Assembly: GCA_021904315.1 (NCBI GenBank)
Contig: CM038917.1
Coordinates: forward strand, 3,332,041-3,396,040
Reading direction: 5' to 3'
DNA length: 64,000 nucleotides
DNA from: Sphagnum magellanicum
Taxonomy: Eukaryota > Streptophyta > Sphagnopsida > Sphagnales > Sphagnaceae
Shown here: one piece after another, positions 43,138 to 55,937 of the stretch
Layout: each line of letters opens with the position of its first letter
Numbering within the stretch: position 1 is the stretch's first letter
Translations under genes and position numbers: made by a program
Notes under the pieces: model-generated
Databases searched by the model: none
Told to the model about the DNA's origin: nothing
The model's input: only the letters and a program-made list of their open reading frames with translations

Positions 43138-44355
43138 AGGAATGAATTATCTATTTTTCGTCAAAAAAATCCAAGAAATTTTAGACAATGTCATTTTCTA
43201 ATTTAATTTCAACCAATTTTGCTATTTTTTAAGCAAATTTTGAGGAAATTTGAACATCATAGATATGGAAAAAAGAAACACTACTAAGTTTCAAAACAAA
43301 ACAATAATTATTAGAGGGTGAATTTGCCTACCGTCAATTAGAAATTGGAAATAAATGAAGATAGATATGAAAAGATTGGAAATCCTTGGTTTGTCTATGT
43401 GAATTCTTGAAGATAAGAGCACCAAAAAGGAAGAAGCTAGAGTTTCTAGACTAAATCCCTGTGGTCATGGAAATAAGCTATGGATTAACCTAATTGTTTT
43501 AATATCAATCCAAGAATTCTTTCTTTAAACCCTTCGAATAAATTATTTTTGTGAAGAAAACATTTCCTTTTCAAGAGTAGTTTATTTCCAAATTGAGAAA
43601 TTCTACATTAATTATGTACTCAAACAAACATGTGTGGAAGCTACCAAGATACTAAGGTCATTAATACCTAGGCATAAGGCATATACCAAAGGACCTTTGG
43701 CCCTTGGGTGACAAATTTAATTTTGTGAATTAGAGACATGTCAATTATTAATGGATTCAATACAAATATCCAACTTGAATTCATTCAATTAAAATATAGT
43801 TGGTTGATGCAAACATTCTAACATCACCTTGAAACGTCCTTCATCTCTCAATATTTTATTTGTTAAAAAAAATAAGGAACTTGAAGAAATTGAAATACCC
43901 AAAGGTCAAGGGCCAAAGCTCCCATTGATTTTGTTTAACCACATGTCAACTTGCACAAAAACATCTTATAAATTTGTTGATGTTCCAAGAAGAAAATTGT
44001 GCAAAAGAAATCACATTGTAAGTGTCTCAAACCTTAATCTTTACTCTCTTTTGTGTAGGCATCAAAATCTACCATGTACAATATGCAGATGATAAGGTAA
44101 TGGGAGTTAATGTAATTGGAGTCATGTGTTTCCAATTTGTTGCCGGCATGAACTAAATGGGACATAAATAGTTGCAAACTTTTTTCATCTTTTTTGGTCG
44201 CTCCTCCGACCCATTACCATTGGGTTTCTAGATGTTCTTATGCTTTTGGAAAATACTAGACATTCCACAAGTTCCATATACTCCAATGAATGAATGAACA
44301 TTCCACAAATAAAATATGTGGAAGAACCACATGCTTTGCTCATTGAAAAACATAT

Positions 44356-44460
44356 GGAGATCCAAGTTGGCATAACATTGTGCATTGACAAATCACAATT
44401 GGAGATCCAAGTTGGCATAACATTGTGCATTGACAAATCACAATTGGAGATCCAAATTGT
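44356..44460. repeat. 45-bp tandem repeat, 2.3 copies
   Basis: Starts GGAGATCCAAGTTGGCATAA at 44356, again at 44401 and (partial) at 44446. The unit length is a multiple of three, so a plus-strand frame (44294-44533) repeats LEIQVGITLCIDKSQ. The ORF itself has no recognised function. Confidence 0.9.
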
Positions 44461-47400
44461 CCTAAAAATTTTCGAAGAAATCTTTTGGACATTTTTTTCC
44501 AACAAAGATTGGGAAAATCTTGGAATTTATTGAATTGTAAATTCAAATAATTTTCTATTTCACATCACAATTTTTTTTTAAAGGGAGAGGGGGTTTGGGG
44601 GGGGACCTTGTTGTGTGCGATGATAGCACTATTACATGCTTTTAGATTTAATCACCAAAAATATTTTTTTCTTGTATTTTCCATGACAACACCCACAATT
44701 ATGAGCACATCCAAAAATCATGAAGTGAAAACAAAGAAAAGGCTAGCATGCAAGGTTATGTTTAGGTGAAAAAACTTCTCCCCATCCAAAAACAATTAAA
44801 AATGGTTCTAGCATAATGTATTGAACAAATAAAATAAGGTACCTACTTAGGCACCCAATGGGGGTTAGAAGAAAGTAGGCAGTAGTTAAGTAGGAGGTAC
44901 ATGCTTGGGTGGGGGGAAGAAAACAATCATAGTTTGGGTGATCATTATTGAATCCATAGGTCACAATAACCATGGTAGGTGTTGTCTTTCCCTCAATAGC
45001 CAAGGAATCCTTCCCTAAATTCATGGGATCTTTTTTAAATTATTTTTTTGGTTCACCCACACGGGAACAAGGTATTGTTGTTTTTAGTTGAACAACTTAC
45101 AGCGGGAAAAAAAGTGTTTGACACATGGAATAACAACAAAAAAAAAAAACCCTCAAGGAGAATGGAATTGAGAAACATTTTGTCATAGTCATGTGAAGAG
45201 TACCTTGAATGGACTACCACTTGTGTTGTGATTGGTATACCATAATGACCTTTTTTTGAATGACCATCAAACAAATTAGGAGTTAAAGGTTATGTCAACT
45301 TAGGAAATGTTCTAATTGGCAATTTGCCGTCCTTGGGAGGTTTTCAATAGCCAAATGTGACAAAAAATGGGCAAAATTCATTGGGTTTCAAAATAGAGAT
45401 TTTGTCCATCTATGAAATGTTGCTACCCACAAAAATTCTTACATAATTTCTAATTCCTCATGCTCTAGAAGTGCATGGAAAGTCCAAAATTGAACTACAT
45501 AACCAAATGCCATCTAGATTTAAACCATGGGTTTGAATGCCGCATTTTGGTCTATCATAGAAACACCTGGTGGGAATTCTTTTAGTATAGTTAGGAGGCA
45601 TTTTGGGAGGTTCGACATACATGTGCACACAAAATGGTAGTAAACAAAATTACTTCCTGGTGATAATAGGCAACCCACCAATATTCCTAACTTTTTCCAA
45701 TAATGGTGAGAGCCACCACATCCAGTTTGTAAGTAGAAACTAAGTCTTAAGGTAGATGGAACTTTGAAATTACAAATTTTGATTGCCACATCTCTAGTGC
45801 CAAGCATATTTTGAGCAAATAGAAAGACACCCATGTCCATAGTATTCATACAGACCAAACAAATTTGCCAATGTATTAATAGCAATGAAGGTGATGTTTC
45901 AATCATGATTTGGCCTGGTCAAAGGTGAATGGCATTGAGACTTTGAGTTACTTAACTTGTAAGTGGCTTTGGGAGGGGATGATAAGTAGTTGTGAAGTCA
46001 AAACAAGTGGTAACTCTACCATCCACCAAGCAATGGTTTTTAAAAAATATTTGGTGTTAGTGCATTAGTGGTGATCATCCCAAAAACAATTTAGCATTCA
46101 TGGTAACAAGGATTGGGAAAACTGTCAAAACTACAAAAAAATTTGGCAAGCAAACTTGCATGAACTAGCCCCTGAATACTACACATGGGTGCAATGTTGG
46201 TGAAATTTTGGCTAAATTTTAGGTAGCAACAAGGCAATAATATTTTTGGGTGTTTTGCCCCAGTTTGCCAAAAAAAACCACTACCAAGTACAATGGCTTG
46301 TCATATATATCCTAGACCCTAGTCCTAGTGCTTGGGCTGACCCACAAAAGCAACTCTGAGCTTACATGTTGTCGTTGTGGCTGCTGGCAAAAAATTCCAA
46401 AAAGGGCCATTCATGTGAGGAAGTTCAAAATTACAATTTGGGTTTGTGCTGGGGGGCAAACTATGTCAGATTTCCTTGATGTGTTCCTAAGACATGTTTA
46501 GTGCCTTCTGAAAGTTGGCTATTGGGGCCCATATCATGTTTTGTCTTAGGCATCGAGTTATCTAGGGTCATGGGGAACCAATATATAATTTTAATCCATA
46601 ATTTTTACATAAGCCTATGCTACATCCAAAAAGGCCATCCATGAAGGCATGGTGATATTATGAATTTTGGCTTAAGCTTGGAATATTTTCTTGGCTTGGA
46701 ATCCAAGACATGTTCAATACATGGGGCATGTCCTACAAGGGGTGTTAAGCCACCATGTCCAAGCCACCTCCAAGTAACCGAAGGTCATTTTGTTGGAGCC
46801 CCATGCCACCATGTTCTAAACACCATGTTGATCTGTCACCTAAGGAATACAAAAATAGCCTTATTGGTTATTTGTCCTGGACTAATGCATGTGTCTTAAG
46901 ACTGAACTCCAACATACACCTATTATGTAATCACGTAGACTTGGGCTTGGGAAGACACTAGCTTGAATACCCCAAGGCTTGACGTCAAGGTGTACAATTT
47001 GATTCTTCCACAACCCAAAGACATTAGGTAGAACATGATGGATTAAGAGACAATTACATAAAGCCTTGTAAAATTTTCCTTCTTCCAAGGGCCTAGGACG
47101 CGAGAACATAGGGAAATGAAGACATGTGGTAAAGCATAAAAATTTAAAGACATGGGGACATGTCAGGGGACATGATGGCCTAGGATGTGAGGACATGTCC
47201 TTGTGTCCTCTTTGCATTCTAAATCTCCTCTTTTAGGTCAACTATCATAATCAATCTCAAGATGTAAATAAGGCAGGGATATTGTGACACAAACCATTAT
47301 AGAATATATTAGCTTCAAAGTACTTTGGCCCAATGTAATAGGGTGTCTTGTTCACAATCTAAAGAATTAAACTTGACAAATGAAAGGTCAGATATTGCAT

Positions 47401-48084
47401 TCCTAACTTGAATGAAAATAAGGATGTTGCCTTTTACATAGATGTTCATGTTTATATTTTATTTAAAAAACCAAAACTGAATTTTTGGTTTTAAAAATAA
47501 AATAAGATCAAAGGACCAACCAGTTTCAATTCTTTTGTAAAACTCAAAAAAACCAATGATTCTGCCGATTTTCATGAAAAAACTGGCAAAAAATTAATAG
47601 TTGTTTGACTCTTTAAATTAAAAGTTTGTGTATCGGCAATATAAACAAATGGTAGTTTTTTATTTTGAGAATCGCCAATTAAGTGTATATATAACTATAC
47701 AAAAACCTACCTAAGAACTATATGTGCTTTGAAGAACCGGCCAACACTAGAATACTTGTTTGTTCTCTCCTGACATTGTGTCTTAGTACTGCAAGTGCCT
47801 TGGTAACTTGGCCACATGTTTGTCTAATAATTAGTTAATTATGAAATTATCATTATTACAAATAAAATATTCTTGAAGATTTCAATGTTTGCCCTTCAAA
47901 AGAAATTATTTGAAAAAAATAGTTGAGATGTGGTTGACAACTTAGTAACAATGGATTTGACTTGGATTAAATTATTTTCAACATTCTTGATTTTATAAAA
48001 AAATATTTACTAGATTTTACAACAAATATTTGCTAATAATATGCAAATTAAAAATAATTGGATTTTGTTCATCATGAGGTTTAA

Positions 48085-48350
48085 ACTTAGGTCTACATGC
48101 AAAGTGTTCAACCAAGGCAAATTGACCCCCACATTGGGATCATGGTAAAGACCCCAAAACCCATTTAATTTGCTTATAAATATTCCAAACATTTATGAAT
48201 ATCATCTCCATAGACTAAATCAGGGCCAATGTGTCCAAATCTATAATTTTCGGGGCCTAACATGACCATTTGAATGGGTTTTGGGGTTTTTACCATGATC
48301 CCAATGTGGGGGTCAATTCGCCATGGTCAATATGTTCAACACACGTTAGG
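48085..48350. repeat. Fold-back hairpin (MITE-like inverted repeat)
   Basis: Left arm at about 48,108-48,170 (TTGACCCCCACATTGGGATC, then CCCCAAAACCCATT) is nearly the reverse complement of the right arm at about 48,272-48,332 (AATGGGTTTTGGGG, then GATCCCAATGTGGGGGTCAA). The spacer is about 100 bp. Weaker complementarity continues outside both arms. No ORF within. Confidence 0.8.
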
Positions 48351-48934
48351 GTCTACTAAACACATTAAACTAGTGGTACATTTATGATAAGATTTGTATT
48401 TTGATAGTAATATTTCTATGTCGAAAACTTCATAAATTCTACACATACAAAATTCAAATTTTTAAATGAATTTATTAATTGACAAACACTTGCCAAATCC
48501 ATTTGGGGACTATGAAAATCCACATCATAATGACAAGTGGAGAGTAAATGATATCAGTTGGCTTTGAACCTGTAGTATTTTTTTCTCTAACTACATTACA
48601 TAGAGAAATAAAATAAGAAAAAAAGAAGGATTAGGGAAGGGGGGGGGGGGTTTGCGATCATATTTTCGGGAAACATTGTGATTTATATATATTACATACC
48701 ACTAGGTAACCATGTCTTTTTTCTATTTTTTTTCTTTTTTAATTTCATGGTTTCAAAACTTTTGGATTGCTTTTATGTCGAATTTATAAGAAAACCGAAA
48801 TTTTACAACTTTATATTTTTTTTTCTATAGAAACAATGTAAAATTTGGCCAAGAAAAAATTCACTAGTAGGTAAACTAAATAAATAAACAAATATATATA
48901 GTCAAATTTGGTTTATGTCATCCTGCTGTAGCCA

Positions 48935-49725
48935 AAAAGAGAGGGTCCAGAATCCTAACAACACATGCACTCTCCTGCGTGGACCCTGATGTCCATGTTC
49001 TGCAGATCGATCTCACCCTTACTGACGCCTAGACATCTTCAAAGCTCATCCATGCCTTCCTGATCGCTCAGATCCTCAATGATTCAAAGACTGTCATACA
49101 CAACAACACAACAATGACACAACACACATCTCCTGTCCTGTATTTCCACACTGATGCAACTCGGAGAAAAAGGAATTCGTGTATCTTATTCACAACACAT
49201 ATACATCCCCGAAAGTACAAGCGTTTCTTCCAGCAAATTCACGAGAACAGTCTGAAAGTTCCTTCAGCTTCCTCCTCTCCGTCTCTCTCTCCAATTCTCC
49301 TGCAACTGAAGCTCAGCTCTCCGTTAGACGCAGCGGAAGATTACTAACACGGCTAAACTCTCTTCTACCCAACTTCTCCTCCTAAAAACTTTTCCTGCTT
49401 CTCCCAAAATAGCCCTCCTGACCTTTTTCTTTCAAGAACCCCGTTCATTTCCTCCCGAAGTTTCTTTTCAGGAACGCTCCCAGACCGCCATTTCATAATT
49501 GCAGTGTCGACCCAGATCATAACGCTGGAGTCGCCATCTAGCCTTCATTCAATAGCAGCTGTCCAACAAAATCTCCCAACAAAAATACCCCACACCGACC
49601 AAATGGTACTCCCCATGCAGATGTAATGCAAAGGCAGTCATAGAGACAAAACGGCTCAACTAACTAACAGCCCACTCCCTGATTAGTGACACCCGGAAGT
49701 TGATGTAACCTAATTTAGGGTTACA
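48935..49725 (-). repeat. LTR of the gypsy element (3' in element orientation)
   Basis: About 791 bp, from AAAAGAGAGGGTCCAG to TTTAGGGTTACA on the plus strand; element-sense start is TGTAACCC. Matches the LTR at 55938-56731. Confidence 0.92.
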
Positions 49726-49745
49726 TATGTAGCCCCTCCCTTCTT
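49726..49745 (-). promoter_or_regulatory. Polypurine tract of the gypsy element
   Basis: On the minus strand AAGAAGGGAGGGGCTACATA lies directly before the 3' LTR start TGTAACCC. Confidence 0.75.
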
Positions 49746-49770
49746 AAAAAGCTGAGTCCCTCAGCTCTGT

Positions 49771-50820
49771 TCAATCTGGCTGCATGTGGAATATTTGTAG
49801 GTCCCTCCTAGATCTCTCCCATTGACGCCCATCAGCATCCTGGACAACACATAGACGACAGCCTTCTTCAAAGTCATAGTTGCCTTTCCCATCCACATGT
49901 CCAACAAATCGGTACGGGCCTTCCCAGCTTGCGGCCAACACGCGCCTCTTGCCGGGTTTCTTCATTTTGACCATGGTTTCTCCAGCAGTGAAACCTTCAA
50001 ACAGGTGCTTACCTTTCCTGTTTGCATATGCAATTAGTTGTTTATTCTGTGCCTGTTCTACGTTGAGCAAGATGTTCTCATGTATGCTTGCTATGAGCTT
50101 CACCTTCTCCAGAAACTGTGTTGCAATCTGCTCAACATCAAATCCATCATCCACAACTCTAGTCAGTGTACTCAGATAGTTGTCAGCTCTGAGTCTTGGT
50201 GATCGACCTGTCAGAACCATGAATGGTGAGAACTTGGTGCTCGCCTGGACCTCACACCTGTACCCAAACAAAACTTTCGCCAGGTGTTCATCCCAGCAGT
50301 CAACATTTGCAGGATTCGTGGCCAGAACCGTGATACCATGCTTGATGGTTTTGATCATGCGTTCTGCCATACCGTTGCACTGGGGCCACTGAGGTGCCAT
50401 GCGCTGATGCTGTATAGCATAGTCCTTGCACATGACTTCAAACTCTGCACCCCACTCCCCTCCATTGTCAGTTAATATGAAACCAGGTACTCTGTACCTA
50501 CAAATCAAATCGTCCTCAAGGAACCTGGCTGCCGTCTTTGCACCATGATCAGCCACGGCCTTGGCTTCACACCATTTGGAGTAATGGTCGATGGCCACAA
50601 GTATGTATTTGTTTCCTGCCTTGGTTTCAGGCAGTGGTCCAGCAGTGTCCATCGCCACCCTGTAAAACAGATCACAGACTGGGATGCTTTTGAGACTCTC
50701 ATCCCCAGATCGGACGCTTCCTTCATTCTTGACGAGCTGACATTGCTGGCAACTTCTGACCACCGACTTGACTTCTTCAGTTCGATTGTGCCAGAAGTAC
50801 CTTTGTCGAACCTCTGCCTA
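49771..50820 (-). pseudogene. Gypsy integrase
   Basis: Reads from the CxxC of the zinc-binding domain (VRSCQQCQLVKNEG) through the DDE core: Asp in VAMDTAGPLPETK, Asp in FILTDNGGEWGAEF, Glu in CNGMAERMIKTIKHG. The C-terminal region has the GPYRFVGHVDGKGNY beta-barrel motif seen in gypsy integrases, without a chromodomain. A TAG separates it from the preceding frame near 50,818. Confidence 0.9.
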
Positions 50821-51294
50821 CGTCCGTTGCTCTCCAAAGTGCCCCAGGTCTTCATACATCTGTCTCACTAGAGATTTGGGCACGAGTAATGCTTTGAAGA
50901 AAAGCTTCTGCTCTTTCCAGCAATAGTTGCTTGCCCTCTTTCTGATCCTTTTGGCTTCTCCATAATCTACTGCATCAGGCAGTATGCCTTCCTTTAGAAG
51001 CATTAAGCAGTTTGCGTCCTCCCATATGTCAACATAACTTGACCTTGCTTCGTAATCTTCCTCATCCTCGGATTGTGTAGGGCTCAATTCATGGTCCCCA
51101 AACTCAGACAATTCCTGAGCAGCCAAAACCAATTCCAATTGTTGCCGCTTGTCAAAGTACTGAGGCACTCTTCTCTTCAGTGCCACTCGTACTCCTCCAC
51201 ATTGCTCAGGTTTGTCTCCCGCTGACACTGCTCCCTCTTCTGGAAAAGGTTCCTCAAACAGATCTCCTGTTGATGTACCGTTGAGCATATACAA
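50821..51294 (-). pseudogene. Gypsy pol linker between RNase H and integrase
   Basis: Continues pol after a TAG at about 51,295. Contains an acidic stretch (SPTQSEDEEDYEARSS) and, near the end, VRQMYEDLGHFGEQRT, the start of the integrase HHCC domain. Only part of the HHCC histidine pair is evident. Confidence 0.8.
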
Positions 51295-51777
51295 CTAATG
51301 GGTGTCGACACGCTTCCAGTCTGTTTCCTCCCTTGCCTTGGTACAGAGAAGCTCTCCATCAGCTAGATTACCTGCAATGTCTTGGATCTCTGCACCAAAA
51401 TCATCGTCATCTGCAGCTGATCCAACCGGGTTCCTGCTCAAGGCATCCACATTCGTGTGCCTGAGTCCTGGTCGGTGTACTATCTTGAAACTAAAGTCCT
51501 GTAGCATGCTGACCCATCTGCCTCTCCTACCATGTGCATCAGATACAGTTGCTAACCACTCTAATGGCTTGTGGTCTGTGCGTAGGATGAAGTGCTTCAT
51601 GTGCAGGTACTGCCTGAAGTGCATCACGCCCCAGATAAGAGCATAGCATTCTCCTTCCATCGGATGGAATTTCCTCTGAGCCTCAATCAGGCTCTTGCTG
51701 GCGTACGCTATAACTCTTTCGAACTTCCCTTCCTTTTGTGACAGAATGGCTCCAACTCCTTTGGTCAACCAATCCAC
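51295..51777 (-). pseudogene. Gypsy RNase H
   Basis: DWLTKGVGAILSQKEG, VIAYASKSLIEAQRKFHP, ECYALIWGVMHFRQYL, LRTDHKPLEW and DALSRNP are the RNase H blocks of Ty3/gypsy pol. The frame linking it to RT (51,780-51,900) is broken by a frameshift and a TAG. Confidence 0.9.
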
Positions 51778-51902
51778 GTCCAGCCAGAAGGTCTACTTGA
51801 AATTTGGTCGTGTGAGTATTGGCGCATCCACCAGTGCTGCCTTTAATGCCTGATATGCCTATTCATAGCGCATATCCCATACAAATGCAACGTCCTTTTT
51901 CG

Positions 51903-52740
51903 TTAATTCAAACAAAGGACTACCAAGTTCGAGTATCCTCTAATATACTTGCGATAGTAACCGGTCAGACCTAAGAATGATCTGACACTTGGGACATTCT
52001 TTGGTGTTGGGAACTGCAACACCGCTTCTATTTTTCCAGGGTCGGGTCGAATACCCTCCTTGCTCACTACATGACCCAAAAAGGTGATGGTCTTAGCAGC
52101 AAAGGAACACTTGCTAGGATTGAGCTTTAGATTTACTTCCCTTAGTTTGCTGAGTATTGCATCCAAATGCCGAATGTGGTCGTTCCATGTTTCACTGTGG
52201 ACATTGAGGTCGTCCGCGAACACCTTCAGAAACGTGTTCCCTAAATCCTTGAAAACCTCCGACATGGTTCGAGTGAACGTACTCGTCGCATTCTTGAGTC
52301 CGAATGGCATCACAGTCCAATCATACAATCCAGTTTTGGTGATCAGCGCTGTCTTCTTCATATCCTCTTGAGCCATGCGTATTTGCCAAAAGCCAGATTG
52401 TAGGTCGAGAGCAGTAAACCATACTGACTTGCCTAGCTGATCAATTACATCCTCAACAAGAGGCATCGGAAACATGTCACGACGTGTTTAAGCGTTTAAG
52501 GGTCTGTAGTCCCCACAAAAACGCCTACTTCCATCTTTCTTCACTGGCAGTGTTACCCTATAGGCATATTTTGAGTTGCTAGGTCGCATCTTGCCGAGGT
52601 CAACCAGAACATCAATCTGCCTCTTGACTTCAGTCTCTTCCCAGTAAGACAGTCGTCCAGGAGACGCATTGCAAGGCGGGAATCCCTGCGTATCAATGCT
52701 ATGCTCACCGATGGTGCAGCATCCCAGTTTGCCCTTGTTC
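51903..52740 (-). pseudogene. Gypsy reverse transcriptase
   Basis: Upstream part (about 52,740-52,490) reads KMRPSNSKYAYRVTLPVKKDG; a TAA (Gln in the family, LNAQTRRD) interrupts it near 52,487. The main part begins MFPMPLVEDVIDQLGKSVWF and has TALDLQSGFWQI, VMPFGLKNATSTFTR and the catalytic FADD (52209-52220), then FLGHVVSKEGIRPDPGKI and RSFLGLTGYYRKYI. The catalytic Asp residues are intact; only frame damage disables it. Confidence 0.92.
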
Positions 52741-53399
52741 TAAGCAAAGACGTCCTTGTATTTCTCAAGGATTGCCCAGAGTTGTTGCTGCCCATGCTCA
52801 TCCAAATCGGCGTCGATCTTGATCCGCTCGCAGATCTCCCTCCATCTAATCTCTGATTCAGAGTGGCTGCACGATGTGCACCCCTCATTGGGCTTGAGAT
52901 CGGGTTCGTGAGTTTTGGCCTGGGTGGCTTGAAGTATGATTGGAATCACAGAGTCACGATTGGGCTTGTGCTGCTGTAACAGTACTGGGCCAAGTACATC
53001 ACGTGCAGATTTACATACGGATAGCCTGTTCTCTTTTGCATCCGCTGACCACTTAATCCAGTCGGCATAGTCATCCCCATCCAAGCTCTCCTTCGTCATG
53101 ATTCCATCAGTCTGCTCTTGCAACATTAGTTGCAATATTCCCTGTGGTTCTTCTGAGTTTATCAGTTCCTCAAACTCAACATCCACGAACTCGTCATCCG
53201 AATCGCTCTGCTCCAGAGGAGTAGATTTTGAGTCATGAAACTCATCATTGTCACTTTCATCGTCAGAGTCTGAAACGAATGCGTCATCACCTCCTTCGAT
53301 TACCTCCTGAGCTTGATCAGATTCCACCTTACCCCCCTGATTGGCAGGCGCGTCCTTTAGACAGGTTGCCGTCCCACTCCTTATTGGACCCGTGCTCAC
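52740..53399 (-). pseudogene. Gypsy pol: acidic linker between protease and RT
   Basis: 220 codons, strongly acidic (DDAFVSDSDDESDNDEF, SDSDDEFVDVEFEEL), ending LWAILEKYKDVFA just before RT, the usual RT lead-in. A TAG follows where the family has Trp (TGG). The acidic block is unusually long for this position. Confidence 0.8.
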
Positions 53400-53402
53400 T
53401 CT

Positions 53403-55049
53403 CTACAGCAAATTGGCCACCGTGAGTGGCAAGATTTCCACATGGGTGCCAGGTCCATGCCTTACTTGAATTAATCCTCGTTCCACATCAACCACAGCTC
53501 CGATTTTCATGAGAAAATCCAGACCCAGTAACACGTCGTATCCATCCGTGTCCACTACCATAAAAGTCATGGCACATTGGATGCCCCCGATTTTCACCTG
53601 TACTTCATCAACCCGGCCTAGTGCCCGAGTGACTACTCCCGATGCTGTCTTGTAACTCTCATTCCCTGTCACAAGATGCATCGTACCTAATTCTCTCACT
53701 ACAGCAGCAGCCAAAACTGACATGGATGCTCCTGTATCCACTAGCCCCTCAATAATGCAGTCGTTGATCTCTACAGGTAAGTGCAGAGTTTTATTCCGAT
53801 GCGTCTTACTAACATAGACCCTTCGGAGCGATGGGGTTGCAGAGACCACGGAAACCTGATTTTCGGTGGTCTCCGAATCCCTTTTCCTTCTTGCGAGTTT
53901 CACTAAGCTTTCCAAGTGTTCCAACTCACCAGGAATCATAAGAACAGTCTCCATAGGAGACAAAGAAATTTTTCCTTTTATGAAATGCGAGAGTATTTTG
54001 GACTTCACAGAAACGTCCCTACTCATACCAGTTCCCTCCCTCTCAACTTCAGGAACTGGTGCAATTCCTCCTAGCGTTACATCAACATGAGTTCTTCTTC
54101 TCGGCACCCGAGTGTAGGAAAATGCATTCTCATTTCCACATAGCCTGTTGAGTTGCTGTTCGGTCGCCGCCTCATCATCAAGCATTACCTCTAAGAAATT
54201 CGCTGCCCCAGCTGCTGATTTCCCATCCTTGGGCTTCTTCCAGCACTTATCTTCAGAGTGACCAAGTCCTGTACAGAAGGTACATTTGACACCACAGTTC
54301 TCTGTCCTATGCGGCAGATTGCACTTTGCACATTTTGGCCGTGCTTCATTTAGCCTCGGACAGGTAGTGGCCATATGGTCCTTGCCCTTACAGAGTTGGC
54401 ATCCCCCAAAAGCATTGGAAGAGGATGTTGATGCTGAATCATGCGAATTCCCTTTGAAGAAATTAATGAGGGTGTTGTTTAGTGCAGCAACCTGCTTCTC
54501 CACAGTGTTCTCAGATGTATGCTCCTCCTGTTCCTCACGAAGAGGTTCGTATGGTGTCTCCCCGAGTTCGCCAAGAACTCTTTCCACCTTAGTTGCAGCC
54601 CCAACCAGTTCTTCGATGTCTGCAAACATCCTTACAACGCACAACTTCCGGATTTCTGGCCTTAGTCTAGCCAGGAATCTCCTCCTTTGCTCCACATCCT
54701 GTATCTGGCCCTTCCGAAACAACTTATCCAATCGTTCGAAATACCTTTGCACTCTTTCCTTTGGCTCTTGCTTGATGGCATCCATCCTCATTCGGATGTC
54801 ATCAGCATCGACGTTCCCATATTTTTGGACCATCAAAGTCCGCAGTTCGATCCAGTCGGTAGGCGCAGGTTGAAGCCTCTAAAACCACTCCTTCGCACGA
54901 CCACGTAGATTTAGCTTAGCGATCTTGAACAATTTGTTGGGAGTGAGATCACGGACCTCGGCAGCCATGGTCAATTGCTCTGCCCAATCAGTGATATCTT
55001 CATACTCACGTCCCCAAAATAAATCGTCCAAGCCTTGTGGACTCGCCAT
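53403..55049 (-). pseudogene. Gypsy gag and protease
   Basis: Starts at ATG 55049 (MASPQGLDDLFWGREYED). A TAG at 54879-54881 replaces Gln in the gag core (EWFQRLQ). Three zinc knuckles follow in a row: CQLCKGKDHMATTC, CAKCNLPHRTENC and CTFCTGLGHSEDKC. The protease active site is VDTGASMSVLAAAV, with the second-loop YDVLLGLDFL. The frame closes with LTVANLL and a stop at 53403. Confidence 0.9.
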
Positions 55050-55925
55050 CGCCTAGAGGTCCTGCAACACCACAAGAACGTAGCAATTCTCCTCCCACAA
55101 AGTTTTTCAAACAAAAATACAGTTGCAGACAAAACGGATCAGAATCTTAGCTTCTGTGACTCAGTTCTGATCACTGCAATGCCAACATAATATCGTCCAA
55201 GTCATACAGCAAACTCGGACTGTACTCCTTCATGTATCGGCCTCAAAGGCTCAAGATTGGACGGAACAGTATCAAAATTTTGCTCATCCGTAGATTCCTG
55301 TTGGAATCTCCATCCTCCATCCTGGTCCTTCCAGATTCTCCAGCTGATCAAACGAGATCTCGATCCGCCATGCTCCACCCGCAGTAGACGATCTCCCTCT
55401 TGGAATAAGTCCTCCACACCAGGAATATACAATCTCACGAAATGGTTAGGTGACACTGCCGACTTAGGAATCCAGACATCCCCTAGCCTTGGCACTGCAC
55501 GCTACCTCTCAGCATATGCGGGAGCTACCCTACGCAAGGTAGGAGGTGAAGTAGAAGTTGGTATGTAAGTCTGAGGTCGACACCCACCCTCTTGCTCCAT
55601 CGACCACCTTCAACCAGACTCGTGCACGAGTATAGAAACCACTATGAGCTACCTCTACAGCAATGTCTCCTACTCGCGCTTGGTCAGGGTATATTCCTAC
55701 AAGTCTTATTACTCCAAAACCTAGGAAACGCAAAATCACTGCTCCTATCTGTGGACCATTCTAAACAGTGAGGAAATCGAATCTACCAACAAGTTGTTGC
55801 TTTCTGATCTCTTGGGTCACCTCTTCCACAGGAATCTCCTCGCCACTAGACGAAGACATGGCTCTCAATAATCATTCTACCTAAACATCCACAAGTTCTA
55901 CCAAGGTTGTAGACACGCAACCTAA
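55050..55925 (-). other. Gypsy 5' leader between primer binding site and gag
   Basis: About 870 bp, long for a leader. Minus-strand frames at 55202-55495 and 55530-55739 show no recognised motif, though SRLISWRIWKDQDGGWRFQQ in the first hints at an old coding segment. Confidence 0.5.
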
Positions 55926-55937
55926 GCTCTGATACCA
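55926..55937 (-). promoter_or_regulatory. Primer binding site, initiator tRNA-Met
   Basis: TGGTATCAGAGC on the minus strand is complementary to the 3' end of plant initiator tRNA-Met and directly abuts the 5' LTR. Confidence 0.9.

Larger units (their letters stand above)
41080..48060. other. Long AT-rich intergenic region with small tandem repeats
   Basis: No gene recognised in 7 kb. Open frames are short and lack motifs. Holds two small tandem repeats (43079-43137 and 44356-44460), several poly-A/poly-G runs and old repeat-like phrases. Confidence 0.4.

Noticed and set aside
48920-48934. Target-site duplication of the gypsy element
   Set aside because: The five bases before one LTR and after the other do not match convincingly.
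49114-49385. LTR open frames (68-77 codons), repeated at 56117-56388
   Set aside because: They occur in both LTRs only because the LTRs are copies; no known LTR-encoded protein matches.
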